Source: Thermoplasmata archaeon | GTDB taxonomy: Archaea; Thermoplasmatota; Thermoplasmata; Thermoplasmatales; Thermoplasmataceae | Direction of reading: 5' to 3' | DNA length: 50,369 nt | Assembly (NCBI GenBank): GCA_021820565.1 | Contig: JAKADL010000002.1 | Location: 1-50,369, forward strand | In this document: positions 28,543 through 38,209 of the stretch, piece after piece | How the letters are laid out: every line of letters starts with the position of its first letter | How positions within the stretch are numbered: the first letter of the stretch is position 1 | The notes under the pieces: model-generated | Told to the model about the DNA's origin: nothing | Database searches by the model: none | Seen by the model: only the letters and a program-made list of their open reading frames with translations | Made by a program: the position numbers and the translations under genes

Positions 28543-28815
28543 ATGGTAGGTATAAGTGAATTGTCCAAGAAAGTTGCCAGCAATACTAACACAACCCAGA
28601 AGAAAACAGCTGAGATAATAACAGCATTTCTGAAGGAGACTGTTGACTCCGTTAACGAAGGAAAGAAGGTTAACCTGGCTGATTTCGGTATTTTTGAGAG
28701 AAAAGAACAGAAAGAGAGAGTTGCAAGGAATCCAAAAACCAGAGAAGAAATAAAAGTTCCTGCCAAGGATAAATTTGTGTTCAGAGCATCATCCGCAATC
28801 AAATACAAGGATTAA
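28543..28815 (+). CDS. HU-family histone-like DNA-binding protein (HTa type)
   Basis: MVGISELSKKVASNTNTTQKKTAEIITAFLKETVDSVNEGKKVNLADFGIFERKEQKERVARNPKTREEIKVPAKDKFVFRASSAIK, bacterial-type HU signature. Confidence 0.95.
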   Translation: MVGISELSKKVASNTNTTQKKTAEIITAFLKETVDSVNEGKKVNLADFGIFERKEQKERVARNPKTREEIKVPAKDKFVFRASSAIKYKD

Positions 28816-28901
28816 AATCAAAATATCCTTTAAAATATAAAATATTATACAATTATCATTTTTGATATTAAATATAAAATAATATACTGTAATATGGTAA
28901 C

Positions 28902-30500
28902 ATGAAAGTTCTGGGACTGGAAGGAACAGCCCATACCGTAAGTGCAGGAATCGTTGATGAAACCTCTATATTATCAAATTATTCTTCTACTTACATTCCG
29001 GATAAAGGCGGTATACATCCCAGGGAAGCCGCAATACACCATGCCGATAATATTGTACCTGTAATGAAGCAGGCATTTGACCAGTGCCATGCAAAACCGG
29101 AAGATATTGACCTGGTGGCATTTTCAATGGGTCCGGGTCTGGGCCCATGCCTCAGGGTAGTTGCTACTGCCGCACGTGCGTTCTCTATAAAATACAATAT
29201 TCCTGTAATTGGTGTTAATCATCCACTGGGGCATGTGGAAATCGGAAGAAAGCTTTCAGGGGCAAAAGACCCTGTCATGCTATATATTTCAGGGGGGAAT
29301 ACACAGATTATAGCCCATGAAAACAACTCATATAAAGTTCTGGGCGAAACCATGGATATTGGACTGGGCAACATGCTCGACAAGTTTGCCCGGGATCTGA
29401 ATATACCCTTCCCAGGTGGTCCTGTAATAGAAAAAATGGCATTAAGGGGAAATAAACTCCTGAACCTGCCCTATTCGGTAAAGGGCATGGATACATCGTT
29501 TTCCGGGATATACACTGCAGCAAGAAACCTTATTGGAACAGAAAAATCTGAGGATATCTGTTACAGTGTTCAGGAAACAACATTTGCAATGCTCGTGGAA
29601 GTTCTGGAAAGGGCACTTTACTATACAGATAAGGAAGAAATACTGCTGGCAGGCGGTGTGGCAAGGAATGACAGATTGAGGAATATGGTGGAGCAGATGG
29701 CCATATCATCCGGTTACAGGGCATATCTTACCGATAAAAAATACTGTATGGATAATGGTGCCATGATTGCCCAGGCAGGCATGCTGATGTATCTTTCCGG
29801 TCAGAGGCAGAGCATAATGGATACAAAGGTGAACCAGAAATTCAGAATAGATGAGGTTGAAGTTCCCTGGATTGACTCAAATGAAACAAAAGTGAACAGC
29901 AACAGGGGAGCAGAGGCGTCCATAGATGACACTGAATTTTACGGAAGGAAAACCATTAAAAAAACCCGCATGGAAAAAAATTACAGAAATAAAGATCTGG
30001 ACAGGAGGATCAGAAATGAACGCATCAGAAATGAATTCAATATACTCTATAAATTGAAGGAAAAGGGAATAGACGTACCTTTGATTTATGACTTTGATCG
30101 TTATGATTTTTCAATAACAATGGAGAAAATTGAAGGTATAACACTAAATAAATTCATAAGAGAAAACAAATTTTACGAGGATAAAATCAAGGATCTGGGT
30201 AGAATAATAGCCAGGATGCATAATTTATTTCTTTCCCACGGGGATCTGAACCCGAATAATATAATGATATCAGGGAATAGAATATATTTACTTGACCCCA
30301 GCATGGGGAATATAAACTGTACAGTTGAAGATATGGCTGATGATATATTTCTCCTCACTGAATCCTTTAAAAGCCTGTTTTCAGGATACAGCCGGTTACT
30401 GGAAGAAATATTCCTGAAATCATATATGGCCGTATCGGATAATTCAGAGTTGGTAATGGGCACACTGAATGAAATTATTCAGAGGCGGAGATACGTATAG
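28902..30500 (+). CDS. Kae1-Bud32 fusion (tRNA t6A biosynthesis, KEOPS)
   Basis: Kae1: [57 protein letters not shown]; Bud32: [39 protein letters not shown]. Confidence 0.95.
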   Translation: MKVLGLEGTAHTVSAGIVDETSILSNYSSTYIPDKGGIHPREAAIHHADNIVPVMKQAFDQCHAKPEDIDLVAFSMGPGLGPCLRVVATAARAFSIKYNIPVIGVNHPLGHVEIGRKLSGAKDPVMLYISGGNTQIIAHENNSYKVLGETMDIGLGNMLDKFARDLNIPFPGGPVIEKMALRGNKLLNLPYSVKGMDTSFSGIYTAARNLIGTEKSEDICYSVQETTFAMLVEVLERALYYTDKEEILLAGGVARNDRLRNMVEQMAISSGYRAYLTDKKYCMDNGAMIAQAGMLMYLSGQRQSIMDTKVNQKFRIDEVEVPWIDSNETKVNSNRGAEASIDDTEFYGRKTIKKTRMEKNYRNKDLDRRIRNERIRNEFNILYKLKEKGIDVPLIYDFDRYDFSITMEKIEGITLNKFIRENKFYEDKIKDLGRIIARMHNLFLSHGDLNPNNIMISGNRIYLLDPSMGNINCTVEDMADDIFLLTESFKSLFSGYSRLLEEIFLKSYMAVSDNSELVMGTLNEIIQRRRYV

Positions 30501-30534
30501 ATAATATAAATCAATTTTAATCATGAAATAATAT

Positions 30535-31089
30535 ATGTGCATGTTAAAATTCATAACAAGCAATGAACATAAATATCTGGAAGTTTCCGTTGCCTTTGAG
30601 AAGGTGGGATTGCCACTATCCTGGTACAGAAAAAAATATGAGGAAATACAGGCAGATGACAACGCTGTTATCTGCCGGGATAGCTGTATTAAACTGGGCA
30701 AGGATATAGAGCAGCCATTTTTCATAGATGATACCGGGCTTTACATAGAACAGTTGAATGGATTTCCAGGTCCATATGCATCATATGTGCAGGATACAAT
30801 CGGAAACACCGGCATAATTAAACTGGCTTCGGGGTCAAATGCATACTTTAAGACGGTTATTTCCCTAATGCAGGATAATAAAGTGCAGCAATTTACAGGA
30901 ATCTTAAAAGGGACAATTGCAGATAAAGAAAACAACGGAAATAAGTTTGGTTATGATCCAATATTCATCCCGGACGGATACGATCTGGCCCTTTCCCAGT
31001 TATCACCTGCAGAGAAAAATTTAATATCCCACAGAGGCAAGGCAATCAACAATTTGATAAATTTTCTTATTTTAAATAATATAAGATAA
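30535..31089 (+). CDS. rdgB: XTP/dITP diphosphatase (RdgB/HAM1)
   Basis: KFITSNEHKYLEV, IQADDNAVICRDS, FFIDDTGLYIEQLNGFPGPYASYV, GYDPIFIPDGYDLALSQLSPAEKNLISHRGKA. Confidence 0.95.
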   Translation: MCMLKFITSNEHKYLEVSVAFEKVGLPLSWYRKKYEEIQADDNAVICRDSCIKLGKDIEQPFFIDDTGLYIEQLNGFPGPYASYVQDTIGNTGIIKLASGSNAYFKTVISLMQDNKVQQFTGILKGTIADKENNGNKFGYDPIFIPDGYDLALSQLSPAEKNLISHRGKAINNLINFLILNNIR

Positions 31090-31204
31090 ACTACCGTGGT
31101 CTCCACTGAATATCCTGTCTTAAAATCAAAAGAGAATATATATTCCATATTCATTGGAAAATTGCCATTGCAAATGCCCCGGTAACTTTTCTTAATAAAA
31201 ATAA

Positions 31205-31220
31205 ACTTATATATTAATAT
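31205..31220 (+). promoter_or_regulatory. Putative archaeal TATA box upstream of structured RNA / S6e operon
   Basis: aacttatatattaatat about 25-30 nt upstream of the start of the structured, GC-richer stretch. Confidence 0.5.
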
Positions 31221-31231
31221 ATAATCCAGTA

Positions 31232-31430
31232 TCGCCCACACCTGAAATGGTAAGGCGCTCTCTTGTAGAGTAATATAAGAAAGCTGTGGAGTGATTCCCG
31301 GAAGGGATAATGAATAGCCTCCCACCCTGACCTAGAGGCGTCAACCAGCTATAAGCTTGCCTGTATGATAGGTAAATGCAGTTGAACGACGGAAACATGA
31401 TCAGGAATAAATAAAACTCAAGGTGTAAAT
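31232..31430 (+). ncRNA. Candidate structured RNA: leader of the S6e/aIF2-gamma operon or an independent ncRNA
   Basis: GC-enriched in an AT-rich intergenic; helices CTCT/AGAG (31258-31270), TCCC-GGAA-GGGA (31296-31307), GCCTC/GAGGC (31317-31339), TCAAC/GTTGA (31341-31345/31381-31385) enclosing AGCT-ATA-AGCT and CCT/AGG; 5' ACACCT can pair with AGGTGT just before the S6e ATG. Confidence 0.5.
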
Positions 31431-31431
31431 T

Positions 31432-31821
31432 ATGGTTGTAGCAGTAGTTGCGGACAGGAAAACTGGAAAAACGTATAAAAAGGAAATTTCAGAGGATGTT
31501 CTGGGTTCCCTTGCTGGAAGAAAAATAGGAGAAGAAATAGATGGTATATTTTTTGAAATGCCCGGATATAAATTGAAGGTTACAGGTGGAAGCGCAAATG
31601 ATGGCTTCCCAATGAAAAAGGATTTATCCATCGCCGGGAAGAAAAGAATACTTGTATCTTACAATTCAGGCAGGAAGGGTAAAAACGGCATTAGAAAAAG
31701 GGTTACATTCAGAGGAAACATAATAGGTTCCGACATTTCACAGCTGAATCTTGTGGTGACACAGTATGGAACAAAACCTCTTGATGCCGCTGAAGAAGAG
31801 GAACAGAAAGGAGAACAGTAA
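31432..31821 (+). CDS. rps6e: Ribosomal protein S6e
   Basis: VVADRKTGKTYKKEISEDVLGSLAGRKIGEEIDG...MPGYKLKVTGGSANDGFPMKKDL...RKRVTFRGN. Confidence 0.95.
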   Translation: MVVAVVADRKTGKTYKKEISEDVLGSLAGRKIGEEIDGIFFEMPGYKLKVTGGSANDGFPMKKDLSIAGKKRILVSYNSGRKGKNGIRKRVTFRGNIIGSDISQLNLVVTQYGTKPLDAAEEEEQKGEQ

Positions 31822-33038
31822 TGGAACAGCCTTCCGTTAATATTGGCATGGTCGGGCATGTGGACCATGGAAAGAGTACTTTAACTTTTGCACTCACAGG
31901 TAAAAAAACCGATGTTCATTCAGAGGAAGTTAAGAGAGGCATTTCCATAAAGCTTGGTTATGCCGATACACCCATATACCGCTGTAAGGACGAAAACGGC
32001 AAGGAAACTTATTCAAATAAAAAATTATCTGATAATTGCCAGCTTTCCAGGGTAATTTCGATTGTTGACGCACCGGGCCATGAAACTCTAATGGCGACAA
32101 TGCTCGCAGGATCGGCAATCATGAATGGGGCTATCCTGGTTATTGCAGCCAATGAATCCTGTCCGCAACCGCAGACCAGGGAACATCTAACTGCTCTGGA
32201 AATCATGGGTATTAAGGAAATAATTGTAGTACAGAACAAAATAGATCTTGTTACCCGTGAAAGGGCTCTTGAAAGTTACAATGAAATTAAAAGCTTTTTG
32301 AAAGGCAGCATTGCTGAAAATGCTCCGGTAATTCCAGTCAGTGCCTATCATAATACCAATATAGACATAGTTCTGGAAGCCATAGAAAAAATTATCAAAA
32401 CACCTGCATTCAGGGAAGACGATACGCCTATGATGTATATCGCCCGATCTTTTGATATCAACAAACCAGGAACATCTCCCTCTGATCTGAAAGGCGGGGT
32501 ACTTGGTGGTGCACTTATAAGAGGAAAATTAACCGTGGGTGATGAAATAGAAATTTCACCGGGAGTCCAGGAAACAAGGGGTAATAAAACTGTGTGGGAA
32601 AATGTCACCACAAAGATAACATCATTGATGGCCGGATCATCCTCCTACAAATCAATAGTACCCGGTGGACTGGCTGCCGTGGGAACTGAACTGGATCCAT
32701 TTTTAACCAAAGGTGACTCATTTACAGGTCGTATAGTTGGATTAAAAGGTCATGTGCCGAAAACAGTATTTAACCTTGAAATGGATATACACTTGCTGAA
32801 CCGGGTTGTAGGATTTGATGAAGAGGTCATAGTGGAGCCCCTGAAACCAAACGAAATAATCATGCTGACAGTGGGCACTGCCAATACTATAGGTTCAGTA
32901 ATATCTATAAAGGATAACAAAGTAAGTGTATCTTTAAAATACCCGGTTGCCGCAAATATAAACGACCGTATGGCAATAGGCAGGCGTATATCCAACAGAT
33001 GGCGCCTTATAGGTTATGGTTCTATCCTGAATATCTAA
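31821..33038 (+). CDS. eif2g: Translation initiation factor aIF2 subunit gamma
   Basis: NIGMVGHVDHGKSTLTFALTG, SIVDAPGHETLMATMLAGSAIMNGAILVIAANE, VVQNKIDLV, RSFDINKPGT, KGGVLGGALIRG. Confidence 0.97.
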   Translation: MEQPSVNIGMVGHVDHGKSTLTFALTGKKTDVHSEEVKRGISIKLGYADTPIYRCKDENGKETYSNKKLSDNCQLSRVISIVDAPGHETLMATMLAGSAIMNGAILVIAANESCPQPQTREHLTALEIMGIKEIIVVQNKIDLVTRERALESYNEIKSFLKGSIAENAPVIPVSAYHNTNIDIVLEAIEKIIKTPAFREDDTPMMYIARSFDINKPGTSPSDLKGGVLGGALIRGKLTVGDEIEISPGVQETRGNKTVWENVTTKITSLMAGSSSYKSIVPGGLAAVGTELDPFLTKGDSFTGRIVGLKGHVPKTVFNLEMDIHLLNRVVGFDEEVIVEPLKPNEIIMLTVGTANTIGSVISIKDNKVSVSLKYPVAANINDRMAIGRRISNRWRLIGYGSILNI

Positions 33039-33119
33039 GCAGAAATAGTATGGATATCAATTATTTTTAGAAAATCTGAAAATTTTATTATTTCAATCCT
33101 TATTAATATATATACAGAA

Positions 33120-33419
33120 ATGATATGGAAGTCAATGGAACTAAAGGCAAAGGTGGAAAGGTATTTTGAAATAGAAAAATCTGCTCTTGAGAAGATTCAT
33201 ATCAGCGTACCTGTTGATTCTTACCTCTACGGGATAGCAAAAGACCACATGGATATGATCATGAATTATTATAACGATGCAAAGTATTTCTATAATAAAA
33301 ACGATCTCATAAATGCATTTGCCTCATTGAACTATTCATATGGCTGGATAGATTCCGCTATACGCATTGGACTGTTTGATGGTGAATCCGATCACCGGCT
33401 CTTTACTCACTTCAGATGA
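33120..33419 (+). CDS. DUF357-like archaeal protein
   Basis: YFEIEKSALEKIH...DMIMNYYNDAKYFYNKNDLINAFASLNYSYGWIDSAIRIGLF. Confidence 0.65.
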   Translation: MIWKSMELKAKVERYFEIEKSALEKIHISVPVDSYLYGIAKDHMDMIMNYYNDAKYFYNKNDLINAFASLNYSYGWIDSAIRIGLFDGESDHRLFTHFR

Positions 33420-34558
33420 TTATTGATTTCCCCGGGATTCCGATCCACCTCTCTCAGATTAACTGGATTCTTATTTGTGACCATATCAGTTTTTATCAGA
33501 TCCTCCATAATAGGTTCCAGTTTTTTCTCTATATCCCCTGTCATCCTGTTAAAAGAGTCAATTGTTCTTGAAAAATTTTTCGATGTTTCATTGAAATCAC
33601 TGGCAAAAATTTCGATGCTGTTGTAAAAATCTTTTATTTTCATTGTAAGTTCATTGAAATTTTCTACTGTATTGATATCCTTCCATCCCATATGAACGGT
33701 TAATAATAATGATATAAGCGTTACCGGAGTTGCCACTATTATTCTTTTTGATATTGCATCCTCTATTAATTCCGGCTTACTGGACATGACGGTGCTCAAT
33801 AGGGATTCTATAGGCAGGAACATTACCACAAAATCCACGGAACCATCGAATTTTTCCCAGTACTTCTTTGAGGCAAGTTCCCTTATATGGCTGTTGAAAG
33901 CTGATAGATAACGTTCAATCTGGCCGGAGTTATTATCATCATCCTGGCTTTCAAAGAATCCGCTCAGTGGAACCTTCGAATCCACCACTATATTTCTTTT
34001 GTTAGGCAATCTTATAATCATATCAGGTTTGGATTTGTCCTCTGAAACCGCCTGTTCTATAAAATCACAGTATGGTGTCATGCCGGCTATTTCCACTGTC
34101 CTCCTGAGCGTTATCTCACCCCATTTGCCCCTTATAGACGGATTTTTTAGTGCCCCGGAAAGTTTTATTGTGTCATGTTCCAGGTCAGTAATTTTTTTTG
34201 ATAAGGTATCAAGGTTATCCTTCAATGCCCCTGTTTCCATCTTCCTTTCATTTTCAACATTTTCTATATAGCTCTGGTATTTTCGGAGTGAATCCCTGAG
34301 CGGGTCTATGAGTCCATTCAATCTGAGTCCGGTGTTTTCTCTCTCCGACTTCTCCGTTTCCAGGGCATTCTTGAATGCAACAGTGCTTGTATTAAGAAGA
34401 TTTTTATTTTCAGTCTCTAAAAAATCATGCAGGGAGGATTTAAACCTATTCTCCATATTGCCATAAAACTTCCGGGAAATCAGATGATATAAAATTAAAC
34501 CAGTTATAAGTCCTGCAGCAAATCCTACCAGCGCATATATGCTACCTGCAAAATACAT
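33407..34558 (-). CDS. rmuC: RmuC family protein (predicted nuclease domain, N-terminal TM and coiled coil)
   Basis: SIRGKWGEITLRRTVEIAGMTPYCDFIEQ, PDMIIRLPNKRNIVVDSKVPLSGF, VDFVVMFLPIESLLS, RIIVATPVTLISLL. Confidence 0.9.
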   Translation of the reverse strand: MYFAGSIYALVGFAAGLITGLILYHLISRKFYGNMENRFKSSLHDFLETENKNLLNTSTVAFKNALETEKSERENTGLRLNGLIDPLRDSLRKYQSYIENVENERKMETGALKDNLDTLSKKITDLEHDTIKLSGALKNPSIRGKWGEITLRRTVEIAGMTPYCDFIEQAVSEDKSKPDMIIRLPNKRNIVVDSKVPLSGFFESQDDDNNSGQIERYLSAFNSHIRELASKKYWEKFDGSVDFVVMFLPIESLLSTVMSSKPELIEDAISKRIIVATPVTLISLLLTVHMGWKDINTVENFNELTMKIKDFYNSIEIFASDFNETSKNFSRTIDSFNRMTGDIEKKLEPIMEDLIKTDMVTNKNPVNLREVDRNPGEINNHLK

Positions 34559-34607
34559 ATATAGTGAATATTAAACATGTAAAATAAATTTGTCATACAA
34601 ATTAATC

Positions 34608-35003
34608 TTATTGTATGCCAAGATTAATTTGATTTTCTATATATTTCCAGAATTTATCCTCTATTTCAAAACTCCAGAGTGACTCAGGTACCTCAAAAAA
34701 TGCGAGCTCAGGTGTAAGAAGAAAACTTTCTATAGCTGCCACACCCAGATCCTGAAGCCACTTTCCCATTCCAATGCTGATTTTAGCATCATCAGGGGTT
34801 CCGGAAACGGTAATAGAATATGCCCTGTCCATGCCCGCAATGCTTCTCAGCAAACCTTCCTTTGTTGCCTGTATTAATGTTCCATTCGGGTGTTTTCCGA
34901 GCTGTGTTTTGAATTTTTCATTTGCAAAATACTGCTCAACAACACTGGATAGTTTGTCCAGGTCTATGTTTTTTCCGTTGAATTCCTTTGTTCTTGTCTT
35001 CAT
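34608..35003 (-). CDS. Hypothetical protein (131 aa)
   Basis: ORF with normal composition and its own intergenic flanks. Confidence 0.6.
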   Translation of the reverse strand: MKTRTKEFNGKNIDLDKLSSVVEQYFANEKFKTQLGKHPNGTLIQATKEGLLRSIAGMDRAYSITVSGTPDDAKISIGMGKWLQDLGVAAIESFLLTPELAFFEVPESLWSFEIEDKFWKYIENQINLGIQ

Positions 35004-35205
35004 ACTTCCTGATTGAAATAAGCATATATAATCTTTTGTTTAAAAAGATATTCTGGATAAATAATTGTCACTTTATTCATAATTTAACAGTTCTTTCAAG
35101 ATATTTATAAATTCACTGCCCAGATAACTTATTTGCGGAATATCCCATGTGTGTAACTTTATCCGTGAAACAAATTCTTATATACTCCTGAATTTATAAG
35201 TTCTA

Positions 35206-36594
35206 ATGGACAGTCTTGATATTGATAAAGTCATGGAAGAACTGCAAAAAAGTCTAAAGCCATACAAAAATACTTCAAGGGAATTCCAGAGAATACCGGA
35301 TTCGGGCATGGATAGCAATGGCATTCTTGACACACTCAAAAAATATTCAACAGAAGAAAACAGGCAGTGGAAGGCGGGAAGAGTCTCCGGTGCAGTATAC
35401 CATGGCGGGGATGATCTTCTCAATTTTCTTGACATGGTATATCATGTATATTCCCAATCAAATCCTCTGCATCCGGATGTGTGGCCCAGCCTTACAAAAT
35501 TTGAAACTGAAATAGTTTCCATGTGTGCAAAAATAATGAATGGAAACGAATCAGTCCGTGGTGTGGTATCATCAGGTGGCACAGAAAGCATTCTTCTTGC
35601 AATGAAGGCATATCGTGATTATTACAGGAAGAAAGGAATAACAGAACCGGAGGTAATACTACCATTATCTGCCCATGCTGCATTCCTGAAGGCATGCGAT
35701 TATTTCTGCATGAAACCTGTATTCGTGGACCTCGATGAAAACTACGCAGCGGATATCGAAAAGGTGAAATCTGCCATAACAAAAAATACCGTTGCAATAG
35801 TTGGTTCTATGCCAAATTTTCCATATGGCACATTTGATCCGGTAAAAGAGATGTCTGAAATTGCACGTGACCACGGTATAGGAATGCACGTGGATGCCTG
35901 TCTGGGGGGTTTCATAATTCCATGGGCAGAAAAGGCAGGGTATCCTCTGCCGCCATTTGATTTCAGGCTTGAAGGGGTAACATCCATCTCCATGGATACC
36001 CATAAATATGGTTTTGCTCCCAAGGGCACGTCCGTGGTGCTCTACAGAAACAGTGAGCTTTTCCAGAATCAACTTTATGCAACAGGAACCTGGAAGGGAG
36101 GAATATATTTTACACCGACCATGGCAGGGAGCAGGCCCGGTTATCCTATTGTTGCTGCATGGGCAGTAATGCTGCTCATGGGATCATCAGGATACCTGAA
36201 GAGCAGCAAGTCTATTCTGGATACGGGAAAATATATAATTGAAAGGGTGAAAAAAATTCCGGAATTAAGACTTATGGGGAAACCGCTGTGGGTAGTTGCT
36301 CTCACATCAGATACAATTAATCCATACTCATTGATGGCTGAAATGGGCAAAAAGGGCTGGATGCTCAGCGGTCTTGCCAGTCCTCCCGCATTCCACATGG
36401 CACTGACCATGAGGCAGACCGAACCGGGAGTAAAGGAAGCATATGTCCGTGACCTTGAGGAGTCGGTAAAGCTGATGAAAACCGGGGAGAGCAATGCATC
36501 TGGGCTTGCACCGGTGTACGGTATGGCATCCGCAATGCCGAAGGAAGCTGTGGATCTGTTTCTAACGAATATTGTTGAATGGCTTTACAGTTGA
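35206..36594 (+). CDS. Group II PLP-dependent decarboxylase / sphingosine-1-phosphate lyase-like protein
   Basis: RVSGAVYHGGDDLLNFLDMVYHVYSQSNPLHPDVWPSLTKFETEIVSM, GVVSSGGTESILLAMKAYRDYYR, SISMDTHKYGFAPKGTSVVLYR (PLP Lys). Confidence 0.85.
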   Translation: MDSLDIDKVMEELQKSLKPYKNTSREFQRIPDSGMDSNGILDTLKKYSTEENRQWKAGRVSGAVYHGGDDLLNFLDMVYHVYSQSNPLHPDVWPSLTKFETEIVSMCAKIMNGNESVRGVVSSGGTESILLAMKAYRDYYRKKGITEPEVILPLSAHAAFLKACDYFCMKPVFVDLDENYAADIEKVKSAITKNTVAIVGSMPNFPYGTFDPVKEMSEIARDHGIGMHVDACLGGFIIPWAEKAGYPLPPFDFRLEGVTSISMDTHKYGFAPKGTSVVLYRNSELFQNQLYATGTWKGGIYFTPTMAGSRPGYPIVAAWAVMLLMGSSGYLKSSKSILDTGKYIIERVKKIPELRLMGKPLWVVALTSDTINPYSLMAEMGKKGWMLSGLASPPAFHMALTMRQTEPGVKEAYVRDLEESVKLMKTGESNASGLAPVYGMASAMPKEAVDLFLTNIVEWLYS

Positions 36595-36599
36595 TCATT

Positions 36600-38153
36600 A
36601 TGGAAAAAATAAAGGCAATGCTGGGGCTGGATATGGGTACGTCCTCCTGTAAGGCAATACTTATTGACAGCCAGATGAAAACGATAGCAACATCATTCTG
36701 CAGTTACAGTTTGAATATTGACGATCACGGCGGTGCAGAACAGAATCCGGATGAGTGGTGGAATGCTATAAAAACATGCGTTATGGATATAAAAAGCAGG
36801 TCAGAAGACTACCGGATAGTTTCAATAGGCGTTACCGGGCAGTGGTCGGGCACAGTTCCAGTTGACCGTGCAGGGCATCCACTTCACAATGCCATAATAT
36901 GGATGGATACCAGGGGCAGCAGGCAGATAGAAGAACTCACCGGAGGTTTTCCATCGGTCTCCGGATACAGGGCCGATAAGCTATATAAATGGCTTCACTT
37001 TACCGGCGGCGCCCCTGCCCATTCAGGAAAGGACGCTATTGCACATGTATTATTCATCAAGGAAAACATGCAGGAAATATATAAGAATACATATAAATTC
37101 ATGGAACCAAAAGATTATATAAACATGCGCCTCACGGGGAACTTCAAAACCACGTGGGATACTGCAACACTCATGTGGTCAAGTGATAACAGGAATCCGG
37201 ATAAAATTGAATACAGCAATTCACTTATACGAATGAATCAGCTGGATCCGGACAAGCTCCCTGAAATGATAAAGTCCGTTGATATCGTGGGCAAGTTGAC
37301 ACCTGATGTAGCATCAGAACTGGGTTTGCCTGAGGACGTTGATGTAATAGGGGGATGTGGTGATACACAGTGCTCGCTCCTGGGTGGCGGATGCATTGAT
37401 CATTTCTCCACACTTCTCTATGTGGGAACCTCATCATGGATCACTGCACATGTGGCACATAAAAAAACAGATATAATGCACAATATAGCATCTCTCCCAT
37501 CGGCGCTGGAAGGAAAATACTTCGTAGCTGCTGAGCAGGAAAATGCATCCGGATGCATGGAGCACATATCGGGACTACTGGGCATAACAGGCAGTGGAAA
37601 ATATGAAACCATTGATAAACTGGCATCTTCATCTCCTCCGGGTTCCAATGGATTGATTTACCTGCCATGGATCTACGGCGAAAGGGCACCTGTTGAAGAT
37701 TCCCTTCTGAGAGGTGGATTTTTTAACCTATCACTGGGGCATGGCAGAGAAGACATCATAAGGTCAGTTATGGAAGGGGTAGCTTTCAATTCAAAATGGT
37801 TGCTCGGCATAGTGGATAAATTCCTGGGGGAGGGCAATGCACCCAAGAGAATCATCATGTCCGGCGGGGGTGCACTATCCAGTGTCTGGGCCCAGATATT
37901 CTCTGACATACTGGAAAGGGAAATACACGTGATTCCAGATCCAAGGTATTCAACTGTACGTGGCGTAGCCCTGCTTGCCGGAGTGGGTTCAGGGATACTT
38001 ACCATCAACGATCTTAAAACGGTGGCGGGTGATGCTGAGATTTATAAACCCTCCGTGGATAATTTTGCAGCTTACAGGAAAAATTTCGAAGAATTCATGG
38101 ATTATTACCGTAACAACAGAAAATCAATGCATAAAATAAACATAGAAAGATGA
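36600..38153 (+). CDS. FGGY-family carbohydrate kinase (xylulokinase-like)
   Basis: AMLGLDMGTSSCKAILID, EQNPDEWWNAI, SIGVTGQWSGTVPVD, DVIGGCGDTQCSLLGGG, IIMSGGGALSSVWAQIFSDIL; track start 36579. Confidence 0.88.
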   Translation: MEKIKAMLGLDMGTSSCKAILIDSQMKTIATSFCSYSLNIDDHGGAEQNPDEWWNAIKTCVMDIKSRSEDYRIVSIGVTGQWSGTVPVDRAGHPLHNAIIWMDTRGSRQIEELTGGFPSVSGYRADKLYKWLHFTGGAPAHSGKDAIAHVLFIKENMQEIYKNTYKFMEPKDYINMRLTGNFKTTWDTATLMWSSDNRNPDKIEYSNSLIRMNQLDPDKLPEMIKSVDIVGKLTPDVASELGLPEDVDVIGGCGDTQCSLLGGGCIDHFSTLLYVGTSSWITAHVAHKKTDIMHNIASLPSALEGKYFVAAEQENASGCMEHISGLLGITGSGKYETIDKLASSSPPGSNGLIYLPWIYGERAPVEDSLLRGGFFNLSLGHGREDIIRSVMEGVAFNSKWLLGIVDKFLGEGNAPKRIIMSGGGALSSVWAQIFSDILEREIHVIPDPRYSTVRGVALLAGVGSGILTINDLKTVAGDAEIYKPSVDNFAAYRKNFEEFMDYYRNNRKSMHKINIER

Positions 38154-38209
38154 AAGTTTGAATTAAATCAAAATAATGAAAGACTTAATAATATAAATTT
38201 AAAAGTTTA

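Noticed and set aside
31207-31398. Minus-strand 63-aa ORF (and 30951..31325) over the structured RNA region
   Set aside because: Cys/Ser-rich low-credibility translations; the region is better explained as structured RNA/leader on the plus strand
31232-31430. Possible SRP RNA, RNase P RNA or 5S rRNA
   Set aside because: No GAGGAAAGUC-like RNase P core, no convincing SRP helix 8/Alu motifs, no 5S pattern; identity left open
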